Source: Streptomyces humi (GTDB taxonomy: Bacteria; Actinomycetota; Actinomycetes; Streptomycetales; Streptomycetaceae). From it: a DNA stretch of 64,000 bases. The stretch is taken from NCBI RefSeq assembly GCF_001005085.2, contig NZ_LBMU02000025.1:150221-214220 (forward strand), in the 5' to 3' direction. Of the stretch, positions 17,031 to 26,118 are shown one piece after another (within the stretch, counting starts at the first letter, position 1; each line of letters opens with the position of its first letter). The notes under the pieces are model-generated. The model ran no database searches. It had not been told where the DNA came from and worked only from the letters and a program-made list of their open reading frames with translations. The position numbers and the translations under genes are program-made.

Positions 17031-18839
17031 CTAGAGCGGACGGGGCAGCCGGCTGCCGCCGCCGCGCTGGTCGTAGTCGAACCACATCCGGGCGTGCCGG
17101 TCGATGTCGTCCGACGGGTGGGCGGGGCGGGCGGGTTCGGCGGTGGTCAGGGCGACGGGCGCGGTCGCGACGGGTCCGGGCGCGGCGCTCGCCACGTCGA
17201 CGACCACCTCGTCGATCTGGATGACGGCCCGGGTGCGGTCCGCCGACTCGACGGCGCTCCGCGGGATTCCGTCACGGCCCGCCGGGCCGGTGAAGTGGCC
17301 GGTGATGGTGGCCAGCAGGCCGTCGAGTCCGCCCTTGGTCAGCCAGGTCTCGTAGGCGTCGGCGACCGCCGTCAGACCGGTCTTCGGGGTCACGGCCTCG
17401 CCGACCACGAGCCGGTCGGCCAGCCGTGCCGACTGCGCGTTGACGTCGTCCAGGGCGCTGCCGAGCCGTGCGTCGGACCGCCTGGACTCGGCCAGCGCGG
17501 CGGCCTCCATGGTGGACCCGAGGGTGCGCAGCCCGTCCGACGCGGCGCCGCCCAGCAGGCCGGCCGCGTCCGTGCCCAGCGTCCGCAGCCCGCCGAGCGC
17601 CTCGGTCAGGCTCGTGACGAAGGCCGGGTCGGTGAAGGGCGCGACGGGGTTCGGCACGGCGGGCCGGACGGCCACCGGGGCGTTGCCGCCGAGGACGCTG
17701 GCCGGCAGGCCGAGCTTGGCCGCGTCGTCGAGCGCGCCCTGTTGCCGTGCGGTCAGCTGGGTGTCGGTCTTCAGCTCGAAGACCAGTGGCAGCACCGCGG
17801 GCAGGATCCGCACCAGGTGCGTGATCACCCGGAACACCCGTCGCTCGCCGAAGTCGCGCAGGACCGTGCCGACGGTCGGGATCAGCCAGTCGAGCAGGCC
17901 GTCGACGGTGGCTCGGACGGCGTCCCCGAGCGTCGCGCCGATCCGCAGCACCGCGAGAAGCGCCTGCTGGACGCCGGTGAAGACCCCGCCGATGATCCCG
18001 TCCACGGTGCCCGCGAGGACTCCCACCACGGTGGCGCCGACCCGGGCCACGACGGCCACCGTGTCCAGGGCGAGCACCAGCAGCGAGCCGCGCAGCAGCA
18101 GGGCGACCCGCAGCCCGAAACGGAGGCTCTCGGCGAGCTGGAACCGGATGTCGCCGAGCCCGTCGACCAGCAGCGCGAGCGAGCCGACCGCGACGGGCAG
18201 CGCGATGACGAGGCCGTCCACCACCTTGGCGACAGCGGTCAGCAGCGCGGTGGCGCTGCCCAGCTGGTCGGTCAGCGGCCGCGCCGCGACGGCCGGACCG
18301 CCGGCGGGCGCGCTGCCGCCGGCCCGGAACAGCGCGGTGAGCGAGTCGACGGCGCTCCTGATGCCGTCGAGCCGGGCGACGAGGCCGGTGCCGGGACCCG
18401 GGGGGACCGTCCCGGCACCGGAGGCGGCCGTGGCGGTACCGGACGGGCCGCCGATCAGGGTGAGGATGTGTTCGACGTGCTCGGCGATCGCCGCGATGTC
18501 GTGGAACGACCAGACCAGCTTGAACTGTGAGACGGCGCCGCCCGCGACCCCGCCGACCAGGTTGCCGACGAACCCGCCGAGACCGCCGAGGAGTCCGGAC
18601 AGGAAGTCGCCGAACCCGCCGCCGGGCGCCAGGTCGTCGATGTTGACGACGTACACCTTCAGGGCGCCCTCGAACAGGGGCGGTGCGCCGAAGTGCGGGC
18701 CGGCGGTGATGACGGACGTGAACGCGAAGGTGCCGTACGTGGACGTGGCGCGCTCGATGTCCTCCAGGGCGCGACGGCCGAACCTGGTCTGGGTGAGCAG
18801 CAGTCCGAGCTGGGTGATCAGTTCCCCGGTCTCGTCCAT
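17031..18839 (-). CDS. Hydrophobic tape-measure-like protein 1 of 3
   Basis: A 602-residue protein of unrecognised family, rich in Ala, Gly, Leu and Val. Long hydrophobic runs occur at about residues 76-105 (glycine-rich), 195-245 and 250-300. The last 60 residues are hydrophilic and proline-rich. Near residue 500 the motif SARLADR...YETWLTKGGLDGL resembles a segment of the next gene (SAELADR...FESWLANGGFTVV), so the two are paralogues at least in this module. Its position between the chaperone-like pair and the CIS_tube gene is where a tape measure normally lies. It starts one base after the stop of protein 2. A membrane role is the main alternative. Confidence 0.6.
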   Translation of the reverse strand: MDETGELITQLGLLLTQTRFGRRALEDIERATSTYGTFAFTSVITAGPHFGAPPLFEGALKVYVVNIDDLAPGGGFGDFLSGLLGGLGGFVGNLVGGVAGGAVSQFKLVWSFHDIAAIAEHVEHILTLIGGPSGTATAASGAGTVPPGPGTGLVARLDGIRSAVDSLTALFRAGGSAPAGGPAVAARPLTDQLGSATALLTAVAKVVDGLVIALPVAVGSLALLVDGLGDIRFQLAESLRFGLRVALLLRGSLLVLALDTVAVVARVGATVVGVLAGTVDGIIGGVFTGVQQALLAVLRIGATLGDAVRATVDGLLDWLIPTVGTVLRDFGERRVFRVITHLVRILPAVLPLVFELKTDTQLTARQQGALDDAAKLGLPASVLGGNAPVAVRPAVPNPVAPFTDPAFVTSLTEALGGLRTLGTDAAGLLGGAASDGLRTLGSTMEAAALAESRRSDARLGSALDDVNAQSARLADRLVVGEAVTPKTGLTAVADAYETWLTKGGLDGLLATITGHFTGPAGRDGIPRSAVESADRTRAVIQIDEVVVDVASAAPGPVATAPVALTTAEPARPAHPSDDIDRHARMWFDYDQRGGGSRLPRPL

Positions 18840-18840
18840 G

Positions 18841-20724
18841 TCAGACCCGCACCCCCTCGGTGAGCACCCGCAGCCGCCGCTCGCCGGTGCGGTAGGCGTC
18901 CTGGACGGCCCCGGCGAACGCGGTGGCCACCGCGTCGGCGAGGTCGTCGTCGAGGTCCGCGCCGGAGCCGACGCGCAGGGTCAGCCGGGGCATGACGACC
19001 CGCCCGAGGGCCGCCCGGCGCAGGATCCGCGGGGAGGTGGGCAGGTGCCCGGTGGCGGGCAGTGGTTCCCGGGCCCGGTCGACCAGCCCGGCGACGTACC
19101 CGTCGATGACGGCGCCCACCACCGTGAACCCGCCGTTCGCGAGCCACGACTCGAAGGCACGCGCGATCCCGCCCGCCGGCCGCGCTGCCCGCTGCCTGCG
19201 GCTCTCCTCGCCGAACACCCGGTCGGCGAGTTCCGCCGACCGCTCGCCGATCCCGTCCAGGCCGGGCAGCCGGGTCGCGCCGCGCTGTGCGGCGATGCTC
19301 CCGTCGGCCAGTTCGCCCAGGCCGGCGGCGGTGGCGGTGAGCGCTCCGCGGACCGCGGTCCGGAAGCCGGTGCCCAGCGCTCCGACCGCCCCCGTCAGGG
19401 CCGGGCCGAGCTCCGGGGCGACCAGGCGCGGGAACCCCGGCCGGGCGGCGAGGGGCGCGCCCTCGGGGAAGTCGGGCAGCAGCACGTGCCCGGCGCCGTG
19501 CGAGTCGAACAGGGCGTCCAGGAGCCGCCGGGCGCGCCGGAGTTGCCGGCGCACGTACGGCGAGAGCACCAGGGGGCTGCGGCGCACCCGCTTGGTGATC
19601 CCGTCCAGGACGTTCGACAGGGACCCGTACAGCGCCCGGTTGGTGGCGGTGCCGGGCTCGTCGAGGAGGCTGCCGACCGAGAGGGGGATCCGGTCCAGCA
19701 CGGCCGCGTCGCCGACCCACGGGATCAGATGGAGCAGGTTGAAGTCGATCACGTTGCTGACGGCGATCACCAGGACCTTGAGGAACCGGACCACGCCCCG
19801 CAGCGACTCACCGAGCGCGCCGGCGAAGTCGTGGAGCCCGGCGGCGAGCGCGGTACCGAAGGCCGTCCAGAAGCGGATGGTGAAGTCGAGGTGCGAGCCG
19901 AGCAGTCCGGCGATCGAGTGGGCCGCCCGGGTCGCCGTCCCGATGAGGGCGGCGAAGTGGGCGAACGCGGTGTCCAGCGCGTCGCGCCTCAGGTCGAGTA
20001 CGGTCCGCACGGCCTGCTGGACGGCGTCCCGGACGGCCGGTCCCAGGGCGCCGAGCAGCGAAGAGGCCACCCGCGGCAGCAGCACGACGACCGCGATCCC
20101 GGCGGCGATGCCCGCCGCGACGCCGTCCAGTGCCTCGGCGGGAGCCGCGGCCGTCGCGGGGGCGGCCGCCGCCGGGGGCGTGGGCTGCGGCACGGGTACG
20201 GGTACGGGTACGGGCAGTACCGCTCGTAGCTGGGCGGTGAGCCGTTCCAGGTCACCGCCTTTCGCGGACGCCTCGGTCAGGGCCCGGAACGCGAGTACCG
20301 CGACCCCGACGAGGTCCGAGCTGTCGAACACGGCCGGCCGTGGCGCCGCTCCGGAGGCCGAGGCGTCCACCGCGGCGGCGACCGCGAGGAGTTGTCTCAG
20401 CAGCCCGGGGAGCGCGTTCGCCGCCTCCAGCGGGCGCGGCCGGGTCAGGCCGGTGAGGAACGCGAGCCCCGCGTCGGCCAGGCTCGGCACCGGCGTGGTC
20501 CGTTCGAGCGCGCGGTGCTGCGACGGTACGACTCGCAGGGTCACCGCGCCGTCGAGGAACAGCAGGACCGGGAAGCGCTCGGTGGCCCGGTCGGTCTGCC
20601 GGCCGGCCAGCAACCGGCGTTCCAGCACCGGCCGTACGGCCCGGCGGGCCACGCGCATGGCGTGCTCCTGGGCGGCGAAGACCCCGGCGAACCGGGCGGC
20701 CACGGCCGCGAAGTCGATCGGCAT
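18841..20724 (-). CDS. Hydrophobic tape-measure-like protein 2 of 3
   Basis: A 627-residue protein of unrecognised family. A charged N-terminal part (AAQEHAMRVARRAVRPVLERRLL) is followed by a linker with repeated VPVPVPVPQPTPP near residue 170, then a long hydrophobic helical region (GVAAGIAAGIAVVVLLPRV, FLKVLVIAVSNVIDFNLLHLIPW). The C-terminal part has the SAELADR...FESWLANGGF module shared with protein 1. The ATG at 20724 is preceded by GAGG; a GTG at 20733 overlaps the upstream stop (GTGA), so coupling to protein 3 is likely with either start. Confidence 0.6.
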   Translation of the reverse strand: MPIDFAAVAARFAGVFAAQEHAMRVARRAVRPVLERRLLAGRQTDRATERFPVLLFLDGAVTLRVVPSQHRALERTTPVPSLADAGLAFLTGLTRPRPLEAANALPGLLRQLLAVAAAVDASASGAAPRPAVFDSSDLVGVAVLAFRALTEASAKGGDLERLTAQLRAVLPVPVPVPVPQPTPPAAAAPATAAAPAEALDGVAAGIAAGIAVVVLLPRVASSLLGALGPAVRDAVQQAVRTVLDLRRDALDTAFAHFAALIGTATRAAHSIAGLLGSHLDFTIRFWTAFGTALAAGLHDFAGALGESLRGVVRFLKVLVIAVSNVIDFNLLHLIPWVGDAAVLDRIPLSVGSLLDEPGTATNRALYGSLSNVLDGITKRVRRSPLVLSPYVRRQLRRARRLLDALFDSHGAGHVLLPDFPEGAPLAARPGFPRLVAPELGPALTGAVGALGTGFRTAVRGALTATAAGLGELADGSIAAQRGATRLPGLDGIGERSAELADRVFGEESRRQRAARPAGGIARAFESWLANGGFTVVGAVIDGYVAGLVDRAREPLPATGHLPTSPRILRRAALGRVVMPRLTLRVGSGADLDDDLADAVATAFAGAVQDAYRTGERRLRVLTEGVRV

Positions 20725-20729
20725 CGTCC

Positions 20730-22331
20730 TCACCCGCCCGTTCCGGTCAGGTAGGGCCGGCTGCGCAGCCGGGCCAGGAGCCCGTCCTGGAAGCGCCGCA
20801 GCTCGTCCGGATCGGCACCGGGCACCCGCAGCCGCAGGGTGTGCACGACGGGCCGGAGCACCTCGCTGCCGGGGAGTTCGGCGACCGGGAAGTCCGCGAG
20901 CAGCCGGTCCAGCTTCTCCTGCACGGGCCCCCGCATCGCGGCCGGCAGCAGGTGGTCCACGATCGCCTTCAGCGGCGTGAGGTCGACCGGCGTGCTCAGG
21001 AAACCGGGGGGCTCGGGCAGCTCCGGCAGCGTCAGGGCGGGCACCCGGACGGCCGGGAGACGCGGCACGGACAGCGGTTCCACGACGGGCACGGGTGGTG
21101 CCACCTTCACCACGGGCAGTCGCGGAGGCTTCGGGAAGGAGACGTCCGGCAGATCCGGCACCACGGCGAGCAGCGGGGCGAGCCGCCCCGGTCCCGACGA
21201 CGCGTCGTCGGTCTCCTTCGGTTTCGGCTTCGGGGGTACGGCGGCCAGGGCGGCGGTGAAGACCTCCAGCTCGGCGCGGAGCGCGGTGCCGACCCGGACG
21301 GTGGGGTGCCCGGTGATCAACGCCCGCACGAAGGGGCCGAGTCCGCCGAGGAGCGGGGTCGCCCCGGGGGTGGCGGCCAGCGCCGTCAGCACGCCGGTCA
21401 CGATCTCGAACAGCCCGCCGAAGGCAGCGCCCGTCACGGTCAGCACGCCGCGCAGGGCGGCGGTCACCCGGGCGAGGAGGGGGCCCACGGCGAGCGAGTC
21501 CTTCGCCCGGGTCGCCGTGCTCCCGGCCACCTCGCCGATCGCGCCGGCCAGCGCGCCGGCGAGCGAGGCGAGGCCGGTGAGCAGCGCGGCCACCGGGCCG
21601 AGCGCCGGGCCCACCCGCACGACCAGGAAGGCCGTGGCCCCCAGCACCTGGCCGAGCAGCCGCCCGAGGCTCCTCCCCGCGATGACGAGGCCGGCGGTGA
21701 GCGGGTTGCGCATCCGGTCCCCGAGCACCTGGCCGACCAGGTCCCCGGCGGCGATGAACAGCCGGGTCAGGGAACCGAACAGGTCGTGGGCGGCGCGCAC
21801 CTCGCGGCGGTCGCCGAGCGCCACGAGCAGGCCGTAGCCGAAGCCCGCGGCGGCCAGTCCGCCCCCGACCAGGACGGCGGTGCCGAGCGGCGCGGCCACC
21901 GCGCCGACGGCGAGCAGGAACGGCGTCAGCCACCACAGCACCGCGAGGCCCAGTGTCGTCCAGGTGTCCCCGGCGAACCTCGACAGCAGATGGATGCCGG
22001 CCATGGCGTACAGCGGGTCGAGCGCCATCCCGGCGATCATCCCGGCCAGCCCGAGCAGTGAGCCGACGGCGTTCGGGCCGCCCGGGCTGACCGGCACCGA
22101 GCCCTGCACGGCCGCGAACCGGTCCTGGAGTTCGCGGAGGTTGACGATGTACCCGCTCAGGTTGAGCCGGGTGACCGGGGTCCCGGACCCCCACCAGTGC
22201 ACCAGGAACGCGGCCCTCGCCCGCTCGACGAGCACCGACTCGTGCTCGACGATCTCCAGCCAGGGCGTCAGGGTGCGGACCGTGGCGCGCAGCGACGCGG
22301 TCAGCCCGCGCAACAGCATGATCACCGGCAT
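20730..22331 (-). CDS. Hydrophobic tape-measure-like protein 3 of 3
   Basis: A 533-residue protein of unrecognised family and the first of the three to be transcribed. Residues about 90-190 contain several strong membrane-like segments (LLGLAGMIAGMALDPL, LAVLWWLTPFLLAVGAVAAPLGTAVL, GGLAAAGFGYGLLVAL). Further glycine/alanine-rich helices run to about 345. A lysine/proline-rich stretch (PPKPKPKE) and a proline-rich region follow, and the C-terminal 100 residues are mixed and helical. ATG at 22331 follows GGGAG. The hydrophobicity is unusual for a soluble particle lumen protein, although tape measures of some tails carry membrane-inserting segments. Confidence 0.6.
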   Translation of the reverse strand: MPVIMLLRGLTASLRATVRTLTPWLEIVEHESVLVERARAAFLVHWWGSGTPVTRLNLSGYIVNLRELQDRFAAVQGSVPVSPGGPNAVGSLLGLAGMIAGMALDPLYAMAGIHLLSRFAGDTWTTLGLAVLWWLTPFLLAVGAVAAPLGTAVLVGGGLAAAGFGYGLLVALGDRREVRAAHDLFGSLTRLFIAAGDLVGQVLGDRMRNPLTAGLVIAGRSLGRLLGQVLGATAFLVVRVGPALGPVAALLTGLASLAGALAGAIGEVAGSTATRAKDSLAVGPLLARVTAALRGVLTVTGAAFGGLFEIVTGVLTALAATPGATPLLGGLGPFVRALITGHPTVRVGTALRAELEVFTAALAAVPPKPKPKETDDASSGPGRLAPLLAVVPDLPDVSFPKPPRLPVVKVAPPVPVVEPLSVPRLPAVRVPALTLPELPEPPGFLSTPVDLTPLKAIVDHLLPAAMRGPVQEKLDRLLADFPVAELPGSEVLRPVVHTLRLRVPGADPDELRRFQDGLLARLRSRPYLTGTGG

Positions 22332-22347
22332 GGTCCGGTCCACTCCC

Positions 22348-22456
22348 TTCGGTTCGTCGGGCACGGTCGGTTCGTCGGGCAGCGTCGGTTCGTCGGGCGC
22401 GGTCGGTTTGTCGGGCAGCGTCGGTTCGTCGGGCGCGGTCGGTCGGCTGCGGTCGG
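22348..22456. repeat. Tandem repeat GGTTCGTCGGGC between DUF6760-like gene and hydrophobic protein 3
   Basis: At least five copies of a unit centred on CGGTTCGTCGGGC(A/G) with alternating tails (ACGGT, AGCGT, GCGGT) fill this gap, ending with shorter GGTCGGTC elements. Unit length alternates around 17-21 bases. Confidence 0.75.
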
Positions 22457-22630
22457 TCAGTTGCGGTCGCGGGCCGCCTCCACCTGGGCGTTCTCCCGTT
22501 GGATCTGCTCGACCAGCAGGTCCACGAAGGCGCGTCGGTCCCCGGCGGCCATGTCCATCAGCTCGCCGTGCGGCCAGTGCAGGTGGTAGCCGAGGAAGAA
22601 CACCTCTCGGCGGAGCTGGTCGAGGCTCAC
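22457..22630 (-). CDS. DUF6760-like small tail protein
   Basis: A 57-residue protein too short for default gene calling. It reads VSLDQLRREVFFLGYHLHWP, then GELMDMAAGDRRAFVDLLV, then a charged helix ending in ARDRN. The pattern GYHLHW-hydrophobic-E-L-D/M followed by an R-rich helix is that of DUF6760, a small protein that accompanies the T4-baseplate-like gene in contractile clusters. The GTG start overlaps the stop of that gene (GTGA), so translation is coupled, reminiscent of the paired tail chaperones G/GT that precede tape measures. Confidence 0.75.
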   Translation of the reverse strand: MSLDQLRREVFFLGYHLHWPHGELMDMAAGDRRAFVDLLVEQIQRENAQVEAARDRN

Positions 22631-23445
22631 TCCAGGACTAAAAAATTCGTCATGTCCAAGGTGGCCCGCATCTCGTGCCCGCAGGCCGCGCAGTCCAGTT
22701 CGCGGATCAGGTCGACGCCCGGCGCGCCGTCGTTGAAGGCGCGGTCGATCAGTCGCCGGTCGCTCAGGGTGAGATCGGCCAGGATCTTCGGCCCGAGCGC
22801 CTCAAGCCGGTGCTGGGGCAGGTCGCCGAGCGACTTCAGGCAGCGCGCGAGCAGCGCGTTCTTGCCCAGCGAGGCGTTCTTGCGCAGCTGCGGCGCCGCC
22901 GCCACCTCGTCGTCGCCGCGGGCGAGCCGCAGGGTCATCGCGGTGTGCACCGAACCGTCCCGGTCGACGTAGCCGTCGAGGAGTTCGACCACCACGTCCT
23001 GCGGCGGTTCCCCGTCGGCGAGCGGGCGGACCGGGAGCGTGTCCAGGTCCTCGGTCTGCTCGAAACGGTCCCCGCAGGACGGGCAGGTGTAGGCGGCCCG
23101 CAGCTCGGGTCCGAAGGTGAAGCTGCGCAGCCGGATCAGCAGGAAGTTGCGGTCCAGCGAGTACATGGCGTCGACGTCCGAGCGCCGTACCCGCTCCAGC
23201 TCGCCGAGCCGGACGACGCAGCTGTGCAGCAGGGCGGTGACCAGCCGGCCGCCGTTGCGCTGGTTGGCCGGGTCGGCGAGCAGTGCCTCCTCGCGGCCGG
23301 TCATCTTGCGCAGCGTGACCTGGCGGTGGGTCTGTCCGTCCTGGTCGACGTAGCCGATCGGCAGCGTGACGTCGAGTTCGCGGCCGCCCGGGCGGCCGGC
23401 GTCCGGGCCGGGGAGGTGGTCGGTGAGGGTGTCGGTGAGGGTCAT
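22627..23445 (-). CDS. T4 baseplate-like/tail chaperone protein with zinc-type cysteine pairs
   Basis: A 272-residue protein. The opening ELDVTLPIGYVDQDGQTHRQVTLRKMTGREEALL is typical of the T4-like baseplate (gp26-type) family found in contractile clusters. It carries two CxxC pairs, CPSC in the middle and CAAC near the end, which could bind zinc together. The segment VDAMYSLDRNFLLIRLRSFTFG separates the domains. It sits between the tube gene and the DUF6760-like gene, as in other contractile injection loci. Confidence 0.8.
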   Translation of the reverse strand: MTLTDTLTDHLPGPDAGRPGGRELDVTLPIGYVDQDGQTHRQVTLRKMTGREEALLADPANQRNGGRLVTALLHSCVVRLGELERVRRSDVDAMYSLDRNFLLIRLRSFTFGPELRAAYTCPSCGDRFEQTEDLDTLPVRPLADGEPPQDVVVELLDGYVDRDGSVHTAMTLRLARGDDEVAAAPQLRKNASLGKNALLARCLKSLGDLPQHRLEALGPKILADLTLSDRRLIDRAFNDGAPGVDLIRELDCAACGHEMRATLDMTNFLVLE

Positions 23446-23455
23446 GGGCGGGCTC

Positions 23456-23926
23456 CTAGGAGACGCGTTCCAGGCCCTCGTGCTCCAGCACGATGGTCTG
23501 GAGGAAGAGGTTGGTCGACCCGGCTTCGAGGTCGGTGAACTTGGACGACTTGACCCAGGCGCCGTAGAAGGCGAACTGGAGGACGACATCGCCGAAGTGA
23601 CGCTTGATGATCATGCCGTTCTTCCGTACCGACGAGCCGCCCTGCCGGGGTGCGTTGAGGCGGAACGTCTGCTGGAACCAGTCCAGGAACCGCTTGTCGT
23701 CGGCGCTGCCGTCGACCCGCCGCTCGATGGTCAGCGGCTCGAACTTCATCTTCGCGGCGGCCAGTTTGTACACGTGGCCACTGCCGCCGTCCGGTTGCTC
23801 GATGGTGTCCAGCTCGCCCTCGCTGAGCCCGGACACCTTGCTCACGCTGGGGCTCTCCACGCCCTCGATGACGAGGACGAACTCGTTGGCCCGGTAACCC
23901 TCGTCGAAGTCGTTGACCCTGGGCAT
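23456..23926 (-). CDS. Inner tube protein (gp19 family)
   Basis: A 156-residue T4 gp19-type tail tube protein. Signature stretches are NEFVLVIEGVESPSVSKVSGLSEG, KFEPLTIERRVDGS and RKNGMIIKRHFGDVVLQFAFYGAWVKSSKFTDLEAGSTNLFLQTIVLEHEGLERV, the last including the conserved LEHEG(L/I)E close. This is the only gp19-like gene seen in the locus; many extracellular contractile systems encode two or three. It immediately follows the sheath gene. Confidence 0.93.
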   Translation of the reverse strand: MPRVNDFDEGYRANEFVLVIEGVESPSVSKVSGLSEGELDTIEQPDGGSGHVYKLAAAKMKFEPLTIERRVDGSADDKRFLDWFQQTFRLNAPRQGGSSVRKNGMIIKRHFGDVVLQFAFYGAWVKSSKFTDLEAGSTNLFLQTIVLEHEGLERVS

Positions 23927-23984
23927 GACCGCTCCTCGCTTTCCGTACGTTCCGTGCCTGCCATGGATGGGCCCCGCGGTGGGT

Positions 23985-26087
23985 TCAGGCCTCGGTGGTG
24001 GTGGCGCCGCCCGCCTGCTGGCCGACGGTGATCACGATCGTCTCGGCGGGCCGGGACGGGTAGAACAGCACCCGGACCTGGAGCAGGCCCTGCTGCACCT
24101 GGTCCGGCGGGTTGTTGGTGGCGTCCACGGTGACCGTGAAGGTCTGCTCGGGGGTGCCGGTGCCGAACGCGCCCAGCCGGTGCAGCCCCATCAGGAACGG
24201 GGTGACGGTGCCGAACTTGACGGCGCTCCACAGCGCCTCCCGGTTGGGCTCCTGCCGCGCCCAGCGCAGCGCGGTGCGCAGGCTGCTCTCCACGAAGTTG
24301 AACAGCAGCCGCACGTTGACGTAGCGCCAGCGGGGGTCGGAGCTGAGGGTGCGGGAGGCGTCCACGACGATCCCGGACCGGGGCACCGGCCGGATGCCGT
24401 TGACACCGCCGTCGACCACGAGCTCGGTGTGGTCGGCGTCGGAGAGCCGGGTCTCCACGTCCAGCACGCCGAGCAGGTTGGCCTCGTCGCCGGCGGGCGC
24501 CTTCCAGATGCCGCGGGTCGCCTCGATCCGCGCGTACACGCCGAGCACGTGTCCGACCGGCGGGAGGGTGATCTGCGGGCTGGTCCCGGTGCCGATCGGG
24601 TCGGGTACGACGATCCACGGTCCGTAGAGCGCGCCGTACGCCTTCTTCGTCTGGAGCGCCTGCCCGTAGGCGACGGCCTGCCCGGCGGCCACGAAGCCCT
24701 CCGGTACGGCACCGACGTACACGGCGTCGCCCCGGCCGGCGCAGTAGGCGAGGCCCGCCTGGGCGATGGCCGTGTCGGTGCGCTCGCAGCACACCAGCTG
24801 GACGTCGAACGGGTCGAAGGCGAAGAACCCGGTGCGGGCCGCGGGGTCGCCGCTGAAGTGGGTGGCGGTGGGCGTGCCGTCGGCGCCGCCCTGGAGGGCC
24901 AGGAAGCCGCCGGTCGGGGCGGGCCGGTCGGTGCCCGGGCTCGGGGTGCCGAGGTCGACCAGGCGTACGAAACGCGATCCGGAGAGCGGGTTGTTGAGCA
25001 CGGTGGGCGCGTAGTTGGCGGCGCCTGGCTCCATCGACAGGGCCGGGAAGGTCTCCACGGCGTGGTCGGCGTCGCCGGTGCCCTGGGCGACGGTCAGGTC
25101 GAACTCGGCGTTGGCGACGGTGACCGCGCGCAGGTCGGTGAAGGCCGCGGGGTTGGGCAGGTCGGGCGCCCAGGTGACGGCGCCGCTCGCCGGGTCGACG
25201 GAGAGCAGCCGGACCCGGACGGTGGTGGTGGCGTCGGTGACGGTGAGCGCGTCGCCCGCCTCGAAACCGTCCGGCCTGGCCAGCCGGGTGCCGCCGGCGG
25301 TCAGCGCGACCGGGGTGCCCTGCACCGGGTTGGACATGGCGGTGAACCCGAGCGCCGTGGCGTCGGCGGTGACCTGGAGTCCGGACCAGCCGCCGGAGAC
25401 GGCGGCCCGCTCGCCGGTCGAGGTGAGCACGAGCGCGCTGCCGCTGACGGAGGCGACCATCAGGTGGGTCTGCCGGTTGATCGCGTCCCGGATCTCCTGC
25501 CGGGTTGCGGCGGCCGGGTTGGCGAAGTCGGTGCCGAGGAAGGTCACCACGGTCGCCGTGGCGGCTCCGTCCACCTTGACCGACAGCGTGGGCGGCGCGG
25601 ACATGTTGACGGTGGCGGCGGTCGCGGCGCCGGTGACGGTGGCCGGGGCCGACTCCCGCAGCCGGCTGGACGCCGAGGAGCTGAGCGCCGTCCGCACGAA
25701 CAGGCCGCGGCCCCAGGTGCCGGGGTCGGCCTGGCCGCGGAAGCCGGCCTCGACGCGCAGGGTGGGGCTGGTGCCGCCGGTGTCGGGCAGGGTCCGGCTC
25801 GCGACCGCGTCGGAGGCGGCGATCGTCGGGTCGACCACCCGGTTCACGTACGCCGTCTGGCCGCCGTTGTCGAAGAACCCCTTCACCAGGTAGGCGCCCA
25901 GCCCGCCCGCGAAGTAGCTGCCGAACCGGTCGACGAACTGCACGAAACTGGTCACGCGTACCGGGGTGTCGGGCACTCCGCGCTGGGTCAGCACGTTGAA
26001 CGCGCCGACCGAGACGGCGGCACCGGTGACCGTGGGTGCCTCGGTGCCGTCGGTCTCGACGACGTTGACGCCGATGTTGAAGGCCAT
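23985..26087 (-). CDS. Contractile tail sheath protein
   Basis: A 700-residue sheath. The N-terminal part (PTVTGAAVSVGAFNVLTQRGVPDTPVRVTSFVQFVDRFG, then FFDNGGQTAYVNRVVD) and the C-terminal domain (WRYVNVRLLFNFVESSLRTALRWARQEPNREALWSAVKFGTVTPFLMGLHRLGAF, then VLFYPSRPAETIVITVGQQ) are clear sheath hallmarks. Residues about 165-255 hold an inserted module (DFANPAAATRQEIRDAIN...ALGF) that also occurs twice in the gpI-type protein. It is the only sheath gene in the locus. Confidence 0.95.
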   Translation of the reverse strand: MAFNIGVNVVETDGTEAPTVTGAAVSVGAFNVLTQRGVPDTPVRVTSFVQFVDRFGSYFAGGLGAYLVKGFFDNGGQTAYVNRVVDPTIAASDAVASRTLPDTGGTSPTLRVEAGFRGQADPGTWGRGLFVRTALSSSASSRLRESAPATVTGAATAATVNMSAPPTLSVKVDGAATATVVTFLGTDFANPAAATRQEIRDAINRQTHLMVASVSGSALVLTSTGERAAVSGGWSGLQVTADATALGFTAMSNPVQGTPVALTAGGTRLARPDGFEAGDALTVTDATTTVRVRLLSVDPASGAVTWAPDLPNPAAFTDLRAVTVANAEFDLTVAQGTGDADHAVETFPALSMEPGAANYAPTVLNNPLSGSRFVRLVDLGTPSPGTDRPAPTGGFLALQGGADGTPTATHFSGDPAARTGFFAFDPFDVQLVCCERTDTAIAQAGLAYCAGRGDAVYVGAVPEGFVAAGQAVAYGQALQTKKAYGALYGPWIVVPDPIGTGTSPQITLPPVGHVLGVYARIEATRGIWKAPAGDEANLLGVLDVETRLSDADHTELVVDGGVNGIRPVPRSGIVVDASRTLSSDPRWRYVNVRLLFNFVESSLRTALRWARQEPNREALWSAVKFGTVTPFLMGLHRLGAFGTGTPEQTFTVTVDATNNPPDQVQQGLLQVRVLFYPSRPAETIVITVGQQAGGATTTEA

Positions 26088-26118
26088 AGCGGGGCTCTCC
26101 TTCCTGACTCTGGGGCGT

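Noticed and set aside
17031..22331. ABC or MFS transporter operon
   Set aside because: The three proteins lack ATPase and transporter signatures and lie inside the particle gene order.
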